DNA of 64,000 nt from SXOA01 sp051004015 (GCA_051004015.1 JBPCKT010000157.1:62001-126000), one strand, 5' to 3'. Counted from the stretch's first letter, positions 8,833 to 17,617 are shown. Made by a program: numbers and translations. Notes: generated by a model from the sequence alone, not told the origin.

Positions 8833-11418
8833 ATGTCCTCCTCCTCGTACTACCGCCTGACTCTCCTGCTGCTGGTTGCGGCAGTCGGCTGCGCAGTGTT
8901 TTTGCCGGCGGGCTGCGCTCAGGTGCGCCTGCCGGCCATTGATCCGTCGGGGCAGCGGATATTCAGTGGGGGGAGCACCGCGCTCGCCGGGCCCGACTGC
9001 CCGCTTTTCACTCGCCCCGCCGCGGCCACGATGGCGCCCCCCGTAGTGCTCGGGCCAGCCGTGAAGCCGCCGTGCAATCCGCCCATGGTTGCCGTCCAGC
9101 CGATTGTGGCTGTCCCTGTTGTGGCCGTGCCCGTCGTGGCGGTTCCAGTCGCTCCCATCCAACAGCCCCCTTGCGGCCCGCAGGGCTGTCCCACGGGTCC
9201 GCAACTCAAAGTCTGTCCGGCCCAACTCGTCGCTCCGGTCGGCAGCGAAGTCATTGTCACTGCCGGTCTCTGCGGTCCCAGCGGATATTTCGTCACCCGG
9301 CAGCCGCTGGAATGGATGCTCGCGCCGGACGGCGTGGGGCAGATTGTGCAGGTCGGCAAGGAAACAAACAACAGCTTCGCCAGCTACTTCCGCGGCACGC
9401 CGCACAAGGTTGCCCCGAACTACGTGCGGGCGCACACTTCCACTACTTCGCAGCTCATCACGCGCGGCACACCTTCGAGAATGGACGACGTGGTCCTGGA
9501 GAAAGGCCAAAGCTGGATCAGCGTCACCTCGCCGACCGAAGGGACCACCAGCATCACCGTCTGGGCTCCGGCCGAAGGGAACTGGGAGAAGCGGCGGCAG
9601 ACGGCAACCATTCTGTGGGTCGATGCCAAGTGGAAATATCCCGCGCCGGCTATCGTTCGCTCCGGCGCCGGTGGCAGGCATATCCTGACGACCAAGGTAA
9701 TGCGCGGCAACGGCGCTCCCATCAGTGACTTCACCGTGCAGTACGAGGTCCTGGAGGGCCCGGACGCCGGCTTCGGAGCGGCTGGCCAAAAGGCATTCAA
9801 CGCTCCTCACACCGGCGGCGGTAACTATTCCGCGGAACTGCTTTCCAAATCCGGCCAGTCCGGCGTGACGACCGTTGCGGTCCGGATCTTTCGCCCGGCC
9901 AAGGGAAGCTTCCCGGAAATGCTCGTCGGCCAGGGGCTCACCTCGGTCACCTGGAGCTCGCCGGGCCTGCACGTCCAGGCGGTTGGCCCGGAGGTCGTTC
10001 CTCTCAACGGCACGGTCAATTACCAGGTCAAAGTCCATAACTCCGGCGACGTGGCGGCCCGCGATGTAAAGCTCAGCTTCACGCCCCCCAGCGGCGTGAC
10101 CTTCCTGAATGCGACTCCTTCTCCCGGCGCATTCGGCCAGATGCTGCAATGGCGGCTGGGGGATTTGCAGCCGGGAACGGCCACGGTGGTCGATATCAAC
10201 TGCCGGGCGTCGATGGCCGCGGATATTCGAGCGAAGTTCCGCGCCGAGAGCGCCGAGAAACTGACCGCCGAATCCAACGTCAACACCAAGGTTTTCGCCT
10301 CCGCTCTGTCGGTCAAATCGACCTCGCCCACTCGCGTGAACGTCGGCCAGGAAGTGCAATTCAAGGTGGAGGTGACCAACACCGGCCGCACGCCGCTGGC
10401 GAACGTCACCATCACGGACACCTTCGATCCCGGTCTGACGCACACGGCCGGCGAGGTGAGCCCGATCGTCAAATCGCTCGACACTCTCGCGCCCAATGAA
10501 ACCAAACGCTTTGCCGTCACCTTCCGCGTCGACCAGCCCGGCAAGCTCTGCCATCGCCTCGACGTGCGGGCGGACGGCGGGCACTCGGCTGCCACCACCG
10601 GCTGCGTGGAGGCTGTGGCCGCCGCTGCCGTGGCGATGCCCAAGGTCTCCGTTGTGGTCAGTGGGCCGCGGAGACTGGAAGTGGGCAAGAAGGGCCTGGT
10701 GCGGATCGAAATCAAGAACGGCTCGACGGTCCCGCTCACCAATCTCCGTCTCGCGGCCAGTTTTTCCCAGAGCCTGGCTGCCATTCAAGCTTCCGGCGGC
10801 GCTCCGCTGGACGACGAGGGCTTGAGCTGGCTGATTCCGCGGCTGATCCCCGGGGAAGCCGTCGTCAAGGAAATTGAATTCGAGGGAGCTGCCGTGGACG
10901 CCAGAGCCGTGGTGAGAGCCCGCCTGACTTCGGACCAGGCGGCGGTTCAATCCAGTGAAGCAACCATCAACGTCGCCGCCCCCGCCATCACGCCGCCGCG
11001 GGCTCCCGGTTCGGGAATTCCAGGGGCGGCGATTGAGCCGCCGGCTAATGCGGAGAACCTGAAAGTAAACATTGCCGCCCTCAACGAACCCATCGGCGTC
11101 GGCATGCAAGTGACTTACCGCATCGACCTGGAAAACCGAAGCAAGCAAGCAGACGACGATGTCTCCATCACGCTCATTCTGCCGGAGGGTCTGAAATTCA
11201 AGAGCCTGTCGCCCGGTGACAAATACCCGGTGGTTTCTTCGTCGCTGGGGAAATACGAAATCAGCCCCATTCGGACCATCCGCGCGTCCGAAAAGCTCAC
11301 CCCCCTGGACCTGAAGGCGACCGGTGAAAAAGTCGGCGTGTACAAGGTCCAAGTCGAGGTCCGCAGCAAGCGGAACCCCAAGGCGATCGTCGCGGAAGCG
11401 ACGACGCGGGTGAATTAG
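8833..11418 (+). CDS. DUF11-repeat secreted lipoprotein
   Basis: 861 aa. The N-terminus is a signal peptide (LTLLLLVAAVGCAVF) ending in a lipobox-like LPAGC (about residues 24-28), so it is probably lipid-anchored. Residues about 85-110 are a VAVP-type simple repeat. The middle (about 120-370) resembles Ig-like or invasin-type beta domains. From about 370 onward there are three or four DUF11-type repeats with the usual 'YQVKVHNSGDVAARDVKL', 'FKVEVTNTGRTPLANVTI' and 'IRIEIKNGSTVPLTNLRL' openings, the last near 725-861. These repeats are common in planctomycete cell-surface proteins. A structural or adhesive role is inferred only from architecture. The 1256-aa minus-strand ORF over it is a shadow. 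Confidence 0.88.
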   Translation: MSSSSYYRLTLLLLVAAVGCAVFLPAGCAQVRLPAIDPSGQRIFSGGSTALAGPDCPLFTRPAAATMAPPVVLGPAVKPPCNPPMVAVQPIVAVPVVAVPVVAVPVAPIQQPPCGPQGCPTGPQLKVCPAQLVAPVGSEVIVTAGLCGPSGYFVTRQPLEWMLAPDGVGQIVQVGKETNNSFASYFRGTPHKVAPNYVRAHTSTTSQLITRGTPSRMDDVVLEKGQSWISVTSPTEGTTSITVWAPAEGNWEKRRQTATILWVDAKWKYPAPAIVRSGAGGRHILTTKVMRGNGAPISDFTVQYEVLEGPDAGFGAAGQKAFNAPHTGGGNYSAELLSKSGQSGVTTVAVRIFRPAKGSFPEMLVGQGLTSVTWSSPGLHVQAVGPEVVPLNGTVNYQVKVHNSGDVAARDVKLSFTPPSGVTFLNATPSPGAFGQMLQWRLGDLQPGTATVVDINCRASMAADIRAKFRAESAEKLTAESNVNTKVFASALSVKSTSPTRVNVGQEVQFKVEVTNTGRTPLANVTITDTFDPGLTHTAGEVSPIVKSLDTLAPNETKRFAVTFRVDQPGKLCHRLDVRADGGHSAATTGCVEAVAAAAVAMPKVSVVVSGPRRLEVGKKGLVRIEIKNGSTVPLTNLRLAASFSQSLAAIQASGGAPLDDEGLSWLIPRLIPGEAVVKEIEFEGAAVDARAVVRARLTSDQAAVQSSEATINVAAPAITPPRAPGSGIPGAAIEPPANAENLKVNIAALNEPIGVGMQVTYRIDLENRSKQADDDVSITLILPEGLKFKSLSPGDKYPVVSSSLGKYEISPIRTIRASEKLTPLDLKATGEKVGVYKVQVEVRSKRNPKAIVAEATTRVN

Positions 11419-11982
11419 CTGGGTGTCATTTGCGCCAAGCATCTTGTCCTCCACCCTCCTGTTAGGACGGCCATTATTCAGGTTTTTGAGCTCGTGTTTT
11501 CAGCCGACTGTGAATAAGTGGTTTGCCGTAAGTCCATTCCGAGAGGGCGTTTAGGGTGTGTGATACGACCGCAAGCCTTATTCACTTTGGCAAAAATAGC
11601 GACTGTGTTTATTCATAAAAACGTATGTGTATGTGCGTAAGTCGTTGACTCCATGCGGTTTCTGTCGACGACCGACCGTGAATAATGCTGGCTCGGCCCC
11701 ACCTTATAAGCTCCTTTTTCATTCACGCCACGCTAGGCGACGCAGCATAAGTCTTTGCTAGTTCATATCTTGCGAGCCGGCCTCCGCCGCGACGCGGCCA
11801 AAGGTGATAAGTCGTCCTGGACGAAGCCTTTTCTCAGTCGGAAACTCCACGGGAGCCCCTCTCTGCACGCGGGAGTCCCCAGAGACTAGATGCGCGGGAC
11901 GACTGGTTTGTTCACGTGAACAAAAGAATATATTTTACTTGGCGCTGGTCGCCGATGCCACGGCGGTAAGTACAATTCCCCA
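11419..11982. other. 564-bp non-coding, relatively AT-rich region with DnaA-box-like words
   Basis: No credible ORF. It contains one exact TTATTCACA word on the minus strand (11509-11517) and close variants at 11474-11482, 11578-11586 (plus), 11609-11617 (plus) and 11677-11685 (minus). It also contains several (A/G)TAAGTC words (near 11528, 11637, 11748 and 11807), a perfect 18-bp palindrome (11907-11924) and an AT-rich run just after it. See findings; function unproven. Confidence 0.55.
11907..11924. promoter_or_regulatory. Perfect 18-bp palindrome, candidate operator
   Basis: tttgttcacgtgaacaaa is fully self-complementary and is followed by an AT-rich tract (gaatatatttta). It lies 59 bp before the start of the small LigD-phosphoesterase-like gene, a position suited to an operator over its promoter. 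The regulator is unknown. Confidence 0.5.
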
Positions 11983-12438
11983 ATGCCCCGGTTCGTCATC
12001 CTTCACCACGAATTGCCCCCCGGACACGACCGCGGTTCGCACTTCGACCTAATGCTCGAAGTTGGCGGCGCGCTGCGGACCTGGTCGCTGGCTGAGCTGC
12101 CGGCCATTGGCAAGGTCATCCAGGCCGAAGCGCTTCCCGACCACCGGCTGGCGTATCTGGATTACGAAGGTCCGGTTTCCGGCAATCGGGGCAGCGTCAG
12201 CCGCGTTGAGGAGGGAGAGTATGACGTGATTGAGGAGGCCGGCGACTGGTTGCGAATTCACCTGGCCGGAAAGAACCTGAGGGGAATCTTGGAACTGCGG
12301 CAGGCGGAGAATTCCGCGGCGATCTGGCTCGCAAGTTTCCAAAGTGGGGTAGGCTTCCAGCCTGCCCAGAAACAAGTTTCGGGCAAGCTGGAAGCCTACC
12401 CCACCAGGCCCGCCCCCTGGTCATCGTTTCCGAATTAG
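11983..12438 (+). CDS. LigD 3'-phosphoesterase-domain-like small protein
   Basis: 151 aa. Residues 1-112 match the phosphoesterase-type N-terminal domain of bacterial DNA ligase D: FVILHHELPPG, RGSHFDLMLE, LRTWSLAELP, RLAYLDYEGPVSGNRG. The conserved His in SHFDLM and surrounding residues are present. The family trims 3' ends in bacterial NHEJ when fused to LigD; here it stands alone. Residues from about 120 to the end (GVGFQPAQKQ...) are encoded by a dispersed inverted repeat (12344-12404), so the native C-terminus was probably shorter. The 3' end overlaps the convergent rhomboid gene by 18 bp. No ligase gene is nearby. Confidence 0.72.
   Translation: MPRFVILHHELPPGHDRGSHFDLMLEVGGALRTWSLAELPAIGKVIQAEALPDHRLAYLDYEGPVSGNRGSVSRVEEGEYDVIEEAGDWLRIHLAGKNLRGILELRQAENSAAIWLASFQSGVGFQPAQKQVSGKLEAYPTRPAPWSSFPN
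12344..12404. repeat. Long hairpin repeat (GTGGGGTAGGCTTCCAGC family)
   Basis: Perfect 18-bp arms (12344-12361 and 12387-12404) flank a partly complementary centre, making a long stable hairpin. It lies inside the 3' end of the LigD-like ORF, between convergent genes. It may have been inserted and may now act as a bidirectional terminator. Confidence 0.75.
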
Positions 12439-13395
12439 AACGGGCGCATAGCCGAGCGCGACACCCATCATCAGCCCCACGGCGTGGGCCGTGTTCGCAA
12501 CGCGATCCCTCATGATTCCGCCGAGGAACGAGTCGAAGGGGGGAAAGTCGCGGAGAATGCAGAGGGCAAACCAGACCATCATGATGAACACCGTCTCCCT
12601 GGAAATGGTGAATCCCGCGGAATTGTCAAACTTCGCCTTCATCCAGACATAGCCGAAGGCACCATAAACGACCCCGGACATGCCGCCGAACATCGCCAGG
12701 GTTTCCGGCAGTTGAAGCTGAGCGAACAGGGATTCGCCCAAATTGGAGGCGATGGCCAGAACCAGAGCCAGCAGCAGAAATCGCGGCGAACCCCGGCGAT
12801 CCTCAATCTGCCCACCCAGGACAAACAGCGCCCACATGTTGAAGACAAGGTGCATCCAGCCGTAATGGATAAAAATCGGCGTGATGAGACGCCAGACCTG
12901 ACCCGCGAGAATACTCGACCAGAAGTGCGGCTGTTCGGCGATGTGCTCCGGGGTAAATAAGATGGGATCAACGAACAGCAGATTCTGCAGAATCGCGTTC
13001 CCTCCGGCGTGACTTCCGCCATTCGTGAGGATGGCCACCAAAACCGAAGCCGCAATCATGGCCAGTACTACCGGACAGCGCTTTCTGATCCCGGCTCCGG
13101 CGCCCCATCGTCCCCGCATTTCCACGACATTCGAAGCCTTCTCGCGGCGGCGGCGGTCCTCTTCGCGGCGAACTGTTTCCGCCGTCTTTTCCGCCCCCTG
13201 ATATCGCGGATCAGCCGGCGATTGCTGAAAATGGGCCAGGATCTCCTTCGCCTTTTGCAGTTGGTCCTCGTCCCGCACCCAAATGATGTGCCCCGCCGCA
13301 TCGGACTCCGCGTGCGCGGCAATTCGCTCCGTGACCAGATAGGCAGCCAGCTTGCGGGCCGCGGTTTCGGATTCGAGGACGGCGAGTTGACGCAT
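12421..13395 (-). CDS. Rhomboid-family intramembrane serine protease, GlpG-like
   Basis: 324 aa. Residues 1-55 form a GlpG-type cytosolic N-terminal domain (IIWVRDEDQLQKAKEIL). A charged linker follows, then about six or seven membrane helices from residue 108. Rhomboid hallmarks are present: HLVFN (182-186) in TM2, GMSGVVYGAFGY with nucleophile Ser240, and catalytic His304 in NTAHAVGLMMG. It cleaves membrane helices within the bilayer; substrates are unknown. It is convergent with the LigD-like gene; upstream lies a repeat (13401-13502) and then nagB on the same strand. Confidence 0.94.
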   Translation of the reverse strand: MRQLAVLESETAARKLAAYLVTERIAAHAESDAAGHIIWVRDEDQLQKAKEILAHFQQSPADPRYQGAEKTAETVRREEDRRRREKASNVVEMRGRWGAGAGIRKRCPVVLAMIAASVLVAILTNGGSHAGGNAILQNLLFVDPILFTPEHIAEQPHFWSSILAGQVWRLITPIFIHYGWMHLVFNMWALFVLGGQIEDRRGSPRFLLLALVLAIASNLGESLFAQLQLPETLAMFGGMSGVVYGAFGYVWMKAKFDNSAGFTISRETVFIMMVWFALCILRDFPPFDSFLGGIMRDRVANTAHAVGLMMGVALGYAPVLIRKR

Positions 13396-13400
13396 GGGGA

Positions 13401-13502
13401 AAGTGTAGAGTGTAGAGTGTAAAGTGTAGAGTGCCGAGAAAATATTTCTTCGTCTTCACTTGGCACTCTACACTTTGCACTTTGCACTCTGCACTTTACA
13501 CT
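13401..13502. repeat. Inverted tandem-word repeat (aGTGTAGAGTGTAAAG type)
   Basis: The left half is a tandem of 7-10-nt words (agtgtaga, gtgtaaag) and the right half is their complement (cactctaca, ctttgcac), separated by about 25 bp containing aatatttcttcg. It fills the gap between nagB and the rhomboid gene. The same word family recurs at 50311-50345. Confidence 0.75.
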
Positions 13503-14308
13503 CCCCCGATTCCCAGTTCCCGCAGCCGGCCTTGCTCCAGCAGCGACTGGGATATTTCGACTTCCGCGTAGTAGTCGCGGCGGACGAGGAGGCGGGCGGC
13601 GGCCTCGTCGAAGAGGCCGATGACCTCGCGGTGGAGCTGCAGGGCGGAGGCGGTGACCTGGGCCGTGATGGGGCCTTCCACGGTGTCGCGGACGGCGGTG
13701 GCTTTGTGTGGTCCGAAGGCCAGGAACAGGCAGTGGCGGGATTCCAGAATCGTGCCGATTCCCATCGTGATCGCCAGCCGCGGCACTTTGTCCTCGCCGC
13801 CGAAGTAGCGGGCGTTGTCGCGGATGGTTTCGCTGGCCAGCGTCTTCAATCTCGTTCTGCTGCCGAGGGACGAGCCGGGCTCGTTGAAGGCGATGTGCCC
13901 GTCGCTGCCGACGCCGAGGATCTGCAAATCGATCCCGCCGGCATCCTTGATCTTCTGCTCGTAGAGTCGGCAGTGGGCCTCGAAATCGAGGGCTCGGCCG
14001 TCGGGGACGTGCGTGCGGCTGGGGTCGATATTGATGCGTGAAAACAGGTTCTGGTTCATGAAGAACCGGTAGCTTTGCGGGTGCGCCGGCCCCAGTCCCA
14101 CGTATTCGTCCAGGTTGAATGTCGTCACCTGCGAGAAATCCAGCTCCTCTTCCCCATGCAGGCGGATCAGCTCTTGATAGAGCAACAGCGGCGTGCTGCC
14201 GGTTGCCATTCCCAGGACGCAATCCGGCTTCTTGCGGACGAGCTCCGCCACAAAACGGGCCGCGCGGCGGGAGGCTGCTACGGAATCGGGCTCGATGATG
14301 ACGCGCAT
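13496..14308 (-). CDS. nagB: Glucosamine-6-phosphate deaminase
   Basis: 270 aa from the ATG at 14306-14308, matching the usual ~266 aa; the upstream in-frame start would add 30 unconserved residues. It converts glucosamine 6-phosphate to fructose 6-phosphate plus ammonia. Motifs: MATGSTPLLLY (phosphate loop, about 34-44), NLDEY with Asp67 (general base), and LGVGSDGHIAFNEP with Asp136 and His138. No nagA lies beside it. The 3' end abuts a repeat block. Confidence 0.95.
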   Translation of the reverse strand: MRVIIEPDSVAASRRAARFVAELVRKKPDCVLGMATGSTPLLLYQELIRLHGEEELDFSQVTTFNLDEYVGLGPAHPQSYRFFMNQNLFSRINIDPSRTHVPDGRALDFEAHCRLYEQKIKDAGGIDLQILGVGSDGHIAFNEPGSSLGSRTRLKTLASETIRDNARYFGGEDKVPRLAITMGIGTILESRHCLFLAFGPHKATAVRDTVEGPITAQVTASALQLHREVIGLFDEAAARLLVRRDYYAEVEISQSLLEQGRLRELGIGGV

Positions 14309-14386
14309 TGTGAACGCTCCGGGAATCGCGGTCTTACGGCCAACGTCTTTGTACCGGAAATGTCCGGCAGGAGGGAAGAAGGTGAA

Positions 14387-14458
14387 GGGACACGGCAAAC
14401 ACGGAAGACACGGTTCAGAAAGCTTTCAATTCCGTGTCTTCCGTGTTTGCCGTGTCCC
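14387..14458. repeat. Perfect 27-bp inverted repeat
   Basis: Arms at 14387-14413 and 14432-14458 are perfectly complementary and built from the word acacgg(c/a)aa. It sits in the gap between nagB and the zinc-ribbon membrane protein gene, 18 bp downstream of the latter's stop, and may terminate its transcript. Confidence 0.75.
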
Positions 14459-14476
14459 CATCCTCCCCTTCGGACC

Positions 14477-16165
14477 TCAACCAGCCGAGTTCTCTTCCAC
14501 CTTCTTCCGCGCGGTCTGCGTAAACCACATCAAACGGCCCAGTAAGCGGAAGTAGAGGAGGAGCAGGAACACGAACAGGACCGCGGCGATTGCCGACATG
14601 AAAACCAGCCCGGTCCCTTCCATCTGAATGCCGACCTCCACCAGGACGGCCCCCAGCGAAGCCAACAGGAAAAAGAAGAAGGACAAAATGTAAAACGTAA
14701 TCCAGCCGTCGCCATGAGAACGGAGCGATTTGAGCACGGTGCCGGAGAGGAGGTAGATGAGCGAGTTTTCGCTGAGCATGGAGCCGAGCAGGATGGGAAA
14801 GATCGTCAGAAACGATACCAGCGGCGGAAAGGGGGCGAACCACTGGGCCCCTTCACCCACGGCGAGAAACATGCTGGCCATGATGATGCCCGGCAGGGCG
14901 GCAAGGCCCCCGGCCACCGGGATGTACAGAGCTGGCAGAATCCAATCCGTCACGCTCCAGTCGGGCCACGATTGGACCTTGTCTTCGCCGTTCGCGGTGT
15001 CCGCGGTAATCGCCAGCAGAACGGGGGAAAAGCTGATGAGCACCAGTGAGGCGGAGATGGCAAAGAACAAAAAGGCAATGACGGCCGACATCCTTTGGTT
15101 TCTCAGGGGATCCGCCAGCACCATCGCGTTCGCCAGCAGCGAAAGCACCACCGTCAGCCCGACGCTATAGGCGGCCACGCGCACCAGCAAGTGCGGGTCG
15201 GTGAAAATGCCGAAGATGCCAATGTAAAAGGGGCTCTTTTTCCAAGCACCTTTGACCCGCGCATCCGAAATAAAGCCCCAATCGTCATCGTTCCAGCCAG
15301 GCTCCTTCCGCTCTTCCTTCGGCGGCGGGGGAATGTTGGGAACCTTGATTTCCGTTTTGACCTCGATCCGTTCGACCGGGGCACTCAGGACCACTTCCTG
15401 GTCATCCAAGTCATCCTCGACATGCGCCACGGCAGTGGTGGCATGTGCGGGGAGTGGGGCCGCAAGTGGCGCGGGGAAGTGAGCCTCCTGCATCATCGGG
15501 TCAACAGTGGGCGAAGAGGCGGTTGATGCGCTCGCCCCTTGCGCCGATTGTTCCTTCCGGGGTGGCGCTTTGGGATCGAGCAGTTGCAACTCGGCATACT
15601 CGCCGCGAGCCTCCACCATCGGTTTGTAACTAGGCCGCTCACCAGGGTCGCTGAGCTGAAATTCCTCCATCTCGGCAAGAGTCTTTTTCTTGGGCTGCGG
15701 TGGACCGACCTTGGGGGCCTTCACCTCCACGTCGGTGAAGCAGTCGGGGCAGCGCAGCGTCTGGCCAATCTGACTTTCCTTGGCATACATCCGCGTGCCG
15801 CAAACATGGCAGACCACGGCGACCTCCACCGGTTTGGGAGGGGGCGCGACAGGCTTGGGCGGCGGTGGCGCTTGTTGATGCGCGGGCTGCGTGGCGGAAT
15901 TGGCGGCGTGGGTGGCCGATTGGCCGGGAGGGGGCGGAGGAGGCTTGGGCCCTGTTGCTGGTCGGGCGGGCGCTGGTGCAGAGGCGATCGGCTTCAGAGC
16001 AGAATCGGGCACCGTGGGACTCGCCGGAGCGCTGACTTGCGTTCCTCCCGGTAGCGGAAACCCCTTGCCGCACTTGGGACAATTGCAAATCGAGCCGGGG
16101 GCCAGCGGCGGAGCCTTGATGCTGACCTGGCAATGTGGACAGGTGATTCTTTGCAGCGTGCTCAT
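14477..16165 (-). CDS. Zinc-ribbon (MJ0042-like) multi-pass membrane protein
   Basis: 562 aa. The N-terminus carries CPHC...CPKC (residues 9-12 and about 30-33), a zinc ribbon of the type common in planctomycetes. A Pro/Ala-rich linker and a second ribbon CHVC...CPDC (about 118-141) follow. A long acidic linker reaches about residue 305. The rest has roughly six hydrophobic segments (for example YSVGLTVVLSLLANAMVL, VIAFLFFAISASLVLISF, FFFLLASLGAVLVEVGI). A role in membrane or envelope organisation is possible but not shown. A distinctive feature is the pair of cytosolic zinc ribbons on one membrane protein. Confidence 0.82.
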   Translation of the reverse strand: MSTLQRITCPHCQVSIKAPPLAPGSICNCPKCGKGFPLPGGTQVSAPASPTVPDSALKPIASAPAPARPATGPKPPPPPPGQSATHAANSATQPAHQQAPPPPKPVAPPPKPVEVAVVCHVCGTRMYAKESQIGQTLRCPDCFTDVEVKAPKVGPPQPKKKTLAEMEEFQLSDPGERPSYKPMVEARGEYAELQLLDPKAPPRKEQSAQGASASTASSPTVDPMMQEAHFPAPLAAPLPAHATTAVAHVEDDLDDQEVVLSAPVERIEVKTEIKVPNIPPPPKEERKEPGWNDDDWGFISDARVKGAWKKSPFYIGIFGIFTDPHLLVRVAAYSVGLTVVLSLLANAMVLADPLRNQRMSAVIAFLFFAISASLVLISFSPVLLAITADTANGEDKVQSWPDWSVTDWILPALYIPVAGGLAALPGIIMASMFLAVGEGAQWFAPFPPLVSFLTIFPILLGSMLSENSLIYLLSGTVLKSLRSHGDGWITFYILSFFFFLLASLGAVLVEVGIQMEGTGLVFMSAIAAVLFVFLLLLYFRLLGRLMWFTQTARKKVEENSAG

Positions 16166-16277
16166 CGCCCCTTATTCTACTCGTCCCGCGGCTCCTCGGC
16201 AGAGTCAATTCAACGAAAAAAGCCTTCGCGAAGCAGGTGCTCCGCGAAGGCTTGGGCGTTACGTATTGGCCGATCGC

Positions 16278-17168
16278 TTAGTGGCGGCGGGCATTGAAAT
16301 CCAGGAACCACCAACCGTCATCCCATTCCAGGCAGACCCGGCGCCAGCCGAGGGGAACCTGGGGATAGGGATAAAACGGGCCGATATAGGGCCACGCGGT
16401 GGGAGAGTACTGCTTGGGGTACGTCACGGCCGCGTAGTTCGGGTGCGAGGCATAGCTCGGCCAGGCGTAGCCGGGCATGTTGGGATGGTCATAGCGAGCG
16501 GCAGCCATGCCGACCGCTCCGCCGCCGGAAATCGGCATGGGGCCTCCCCCAGCGCCTTCCACGCCAATGGGTCCGCCGCCAGATCCGCCGCCAGGTCCGC
16601 CGTTATAGGCGATGGTGCGGGCCGGGCCGTACGCCAGGGGAACCTGCGTGTTCGACCGGGCGTAGACATACGGAACCGGCTGCATCTGCTGCATCTGCTG
16701 GGGAGCATATTGCAGCTGCTGCGGAACCAGTTGCATCTGCTGCGGGGCGAGGGGTTGCGGCTGGGCCGGAAGGGGCTGCAACTGGGCGGGGGCGGGGAGC
16801 GGCATGGGAGCGGGCGCGTCGTAGCCATTCACTCCCGTGCCCACTTCGTGCGCCACTGGAGTGAAGGCCTGTCTGACCGGCGCCGATTCGACGCTGAGGT
16901 CATTCACGACTTGCTTCACCCCTTTCACGCGGCGGGCGATTTCAAGCGCCGCGGTCCGCTGGTCGTCCGAGGAGACGCGGCCCGAAAGCCACACCGTTCC
17001 TTCTTCGACGTTGAGCTCGATGTTGAAGCCTTTGAGGTTGCCGGACTTCTTTTCGGCGCTCAGCTTCTCCACGATGGTCTTGGCAATTTGCTGGTCATTC
17101 CCCAGCACAACCGACGTTCCCAGCGCGGCCAGCGCAAGGAATGTCAATCGGAATACGTAACGTCGCAT
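16278..17168 (-). CDS. Exported BON-domain protein with Gln/Met-rich tail
   Basis: 296 aa from the ATG at 17166-17168, which has a strong AGGAGGGG Shine-Dalgarno sequence; the alternative start 42 bp upstream is unlikely. A signal peptide (about 1-23, FLALAALGTSVVLG) is followed by one BON domain (about 25-95: IAKTIVEKL, IELNVEEGTVWLSGRVSS, GVKQVVNDL). The middle is rich in Gln, Met, Pro and Gly, and the C-terminus is Tyr/Trp/Pro-rich (YPYPQVPLGWRRVCLEWDDGWW). BON domains usually contact membranes or the periplasmic envelope. Confidence 0.85.
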   Translation of the reverse strand: MRRYVFRLTFLALAALGTSVVLGNDQQIAKTIVEKLSAEKKSGNLKGFNIELNVEEGTVWLSGRVSSDDQRTAALEIARRVKGVKQVVNDLSVESAPVRQAFTPVAHEVGTGVNGYDAPAPMPLPAPAQLQPLPAQPQPLAPQQMQLVPQQLQYAPQQMQQMQPVPYVYARSNTQVPLAYGPARTIAYNGGPGGGSGGGPIGVEGAGGGPMPISGGGAVGMAAARYDHPNMPGYAWPSYASHPNYAAVTYPKQYSPTAWPYIGPFYPYPQVPLGWRRVCLEWDDGWWFLDFNARRH

Positions 17169-17280
17169 GGGTCCCCCCTCCTGAGGATGAAAATGCGTGT
17201 CCTGGTGCATACCCGCGATTTTTCCCAGCCGGGTCTGGATCGTCCGGATGGAAGCGGGCGCGAATCTTTCGAAGCACGAG

Positions 17281-17333
17281 CGCAGTGTTTTTGCCAGCGG
17301 GATGCGCCTATGCGCTTTTGCCAGCGGGCTGCA
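17281..17333 (+). repeat. Copy 3 (double) of dispersed 'CAVFLPAGCA' word
   Basis: cgcagtgtttttgccagcgg followed by a second ttttgccagcgggctgc unit 20 bp on. It matches the words at 8791 and 8891. No gene starts here. Confidence 0.6.
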
Positions 17334-17617
17334 CTACTGGGCGGCATTTCCGAACCGGCTCGCCTGAGTGGCGGCGGCGGCTTTTTCAGTCGCGGCCGTG
17401 GGTACACCAGGGGCGCGAACCGGGTCGGATAGGCTTGCCCGATAATAGTTGTCGGAATCCGGCCGCTCGGAATGGTAGGATTTTTTCGATTTTGCCAGGG
17501 CTTTGGATGGAAGGGATTGGACCGAACGCACCGATTGAGCCACTGGGCGTAAAGGTTTAACGGCTAGAGAGTTTGTGCGGGGCTAGCACGACCACAACTC
17601 GACGAGCCGGGAAGACG

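Noticed and set aside
7684..11454. 1256-aa open frame on the minus strand over the DUF11 gene
   Set aside because: His/Arg/Gly-rich translation without domains; the plus-strand protein has a signal peptide and repeats. High GC explains the open frame.
11804..12052. 82-aa plus-strand ORF before the LigD-like gene
   Set aside because: No motifs, and it runs across the palindrome and into the real gene in another frame.
13401..13502. Tandem words considered as a CRISPR array
   Set aside because: Repeats are 7-10 nt with no regular spacers, and the second half is the inverse complement of the first; no cas genes in the window.
17334..17543. 69-aa minus-strand ORF upstream of ileS
   Set aside because: Low-complexity composition, no ribosome site, and partly made of the dispersed word; not supported as a gene.
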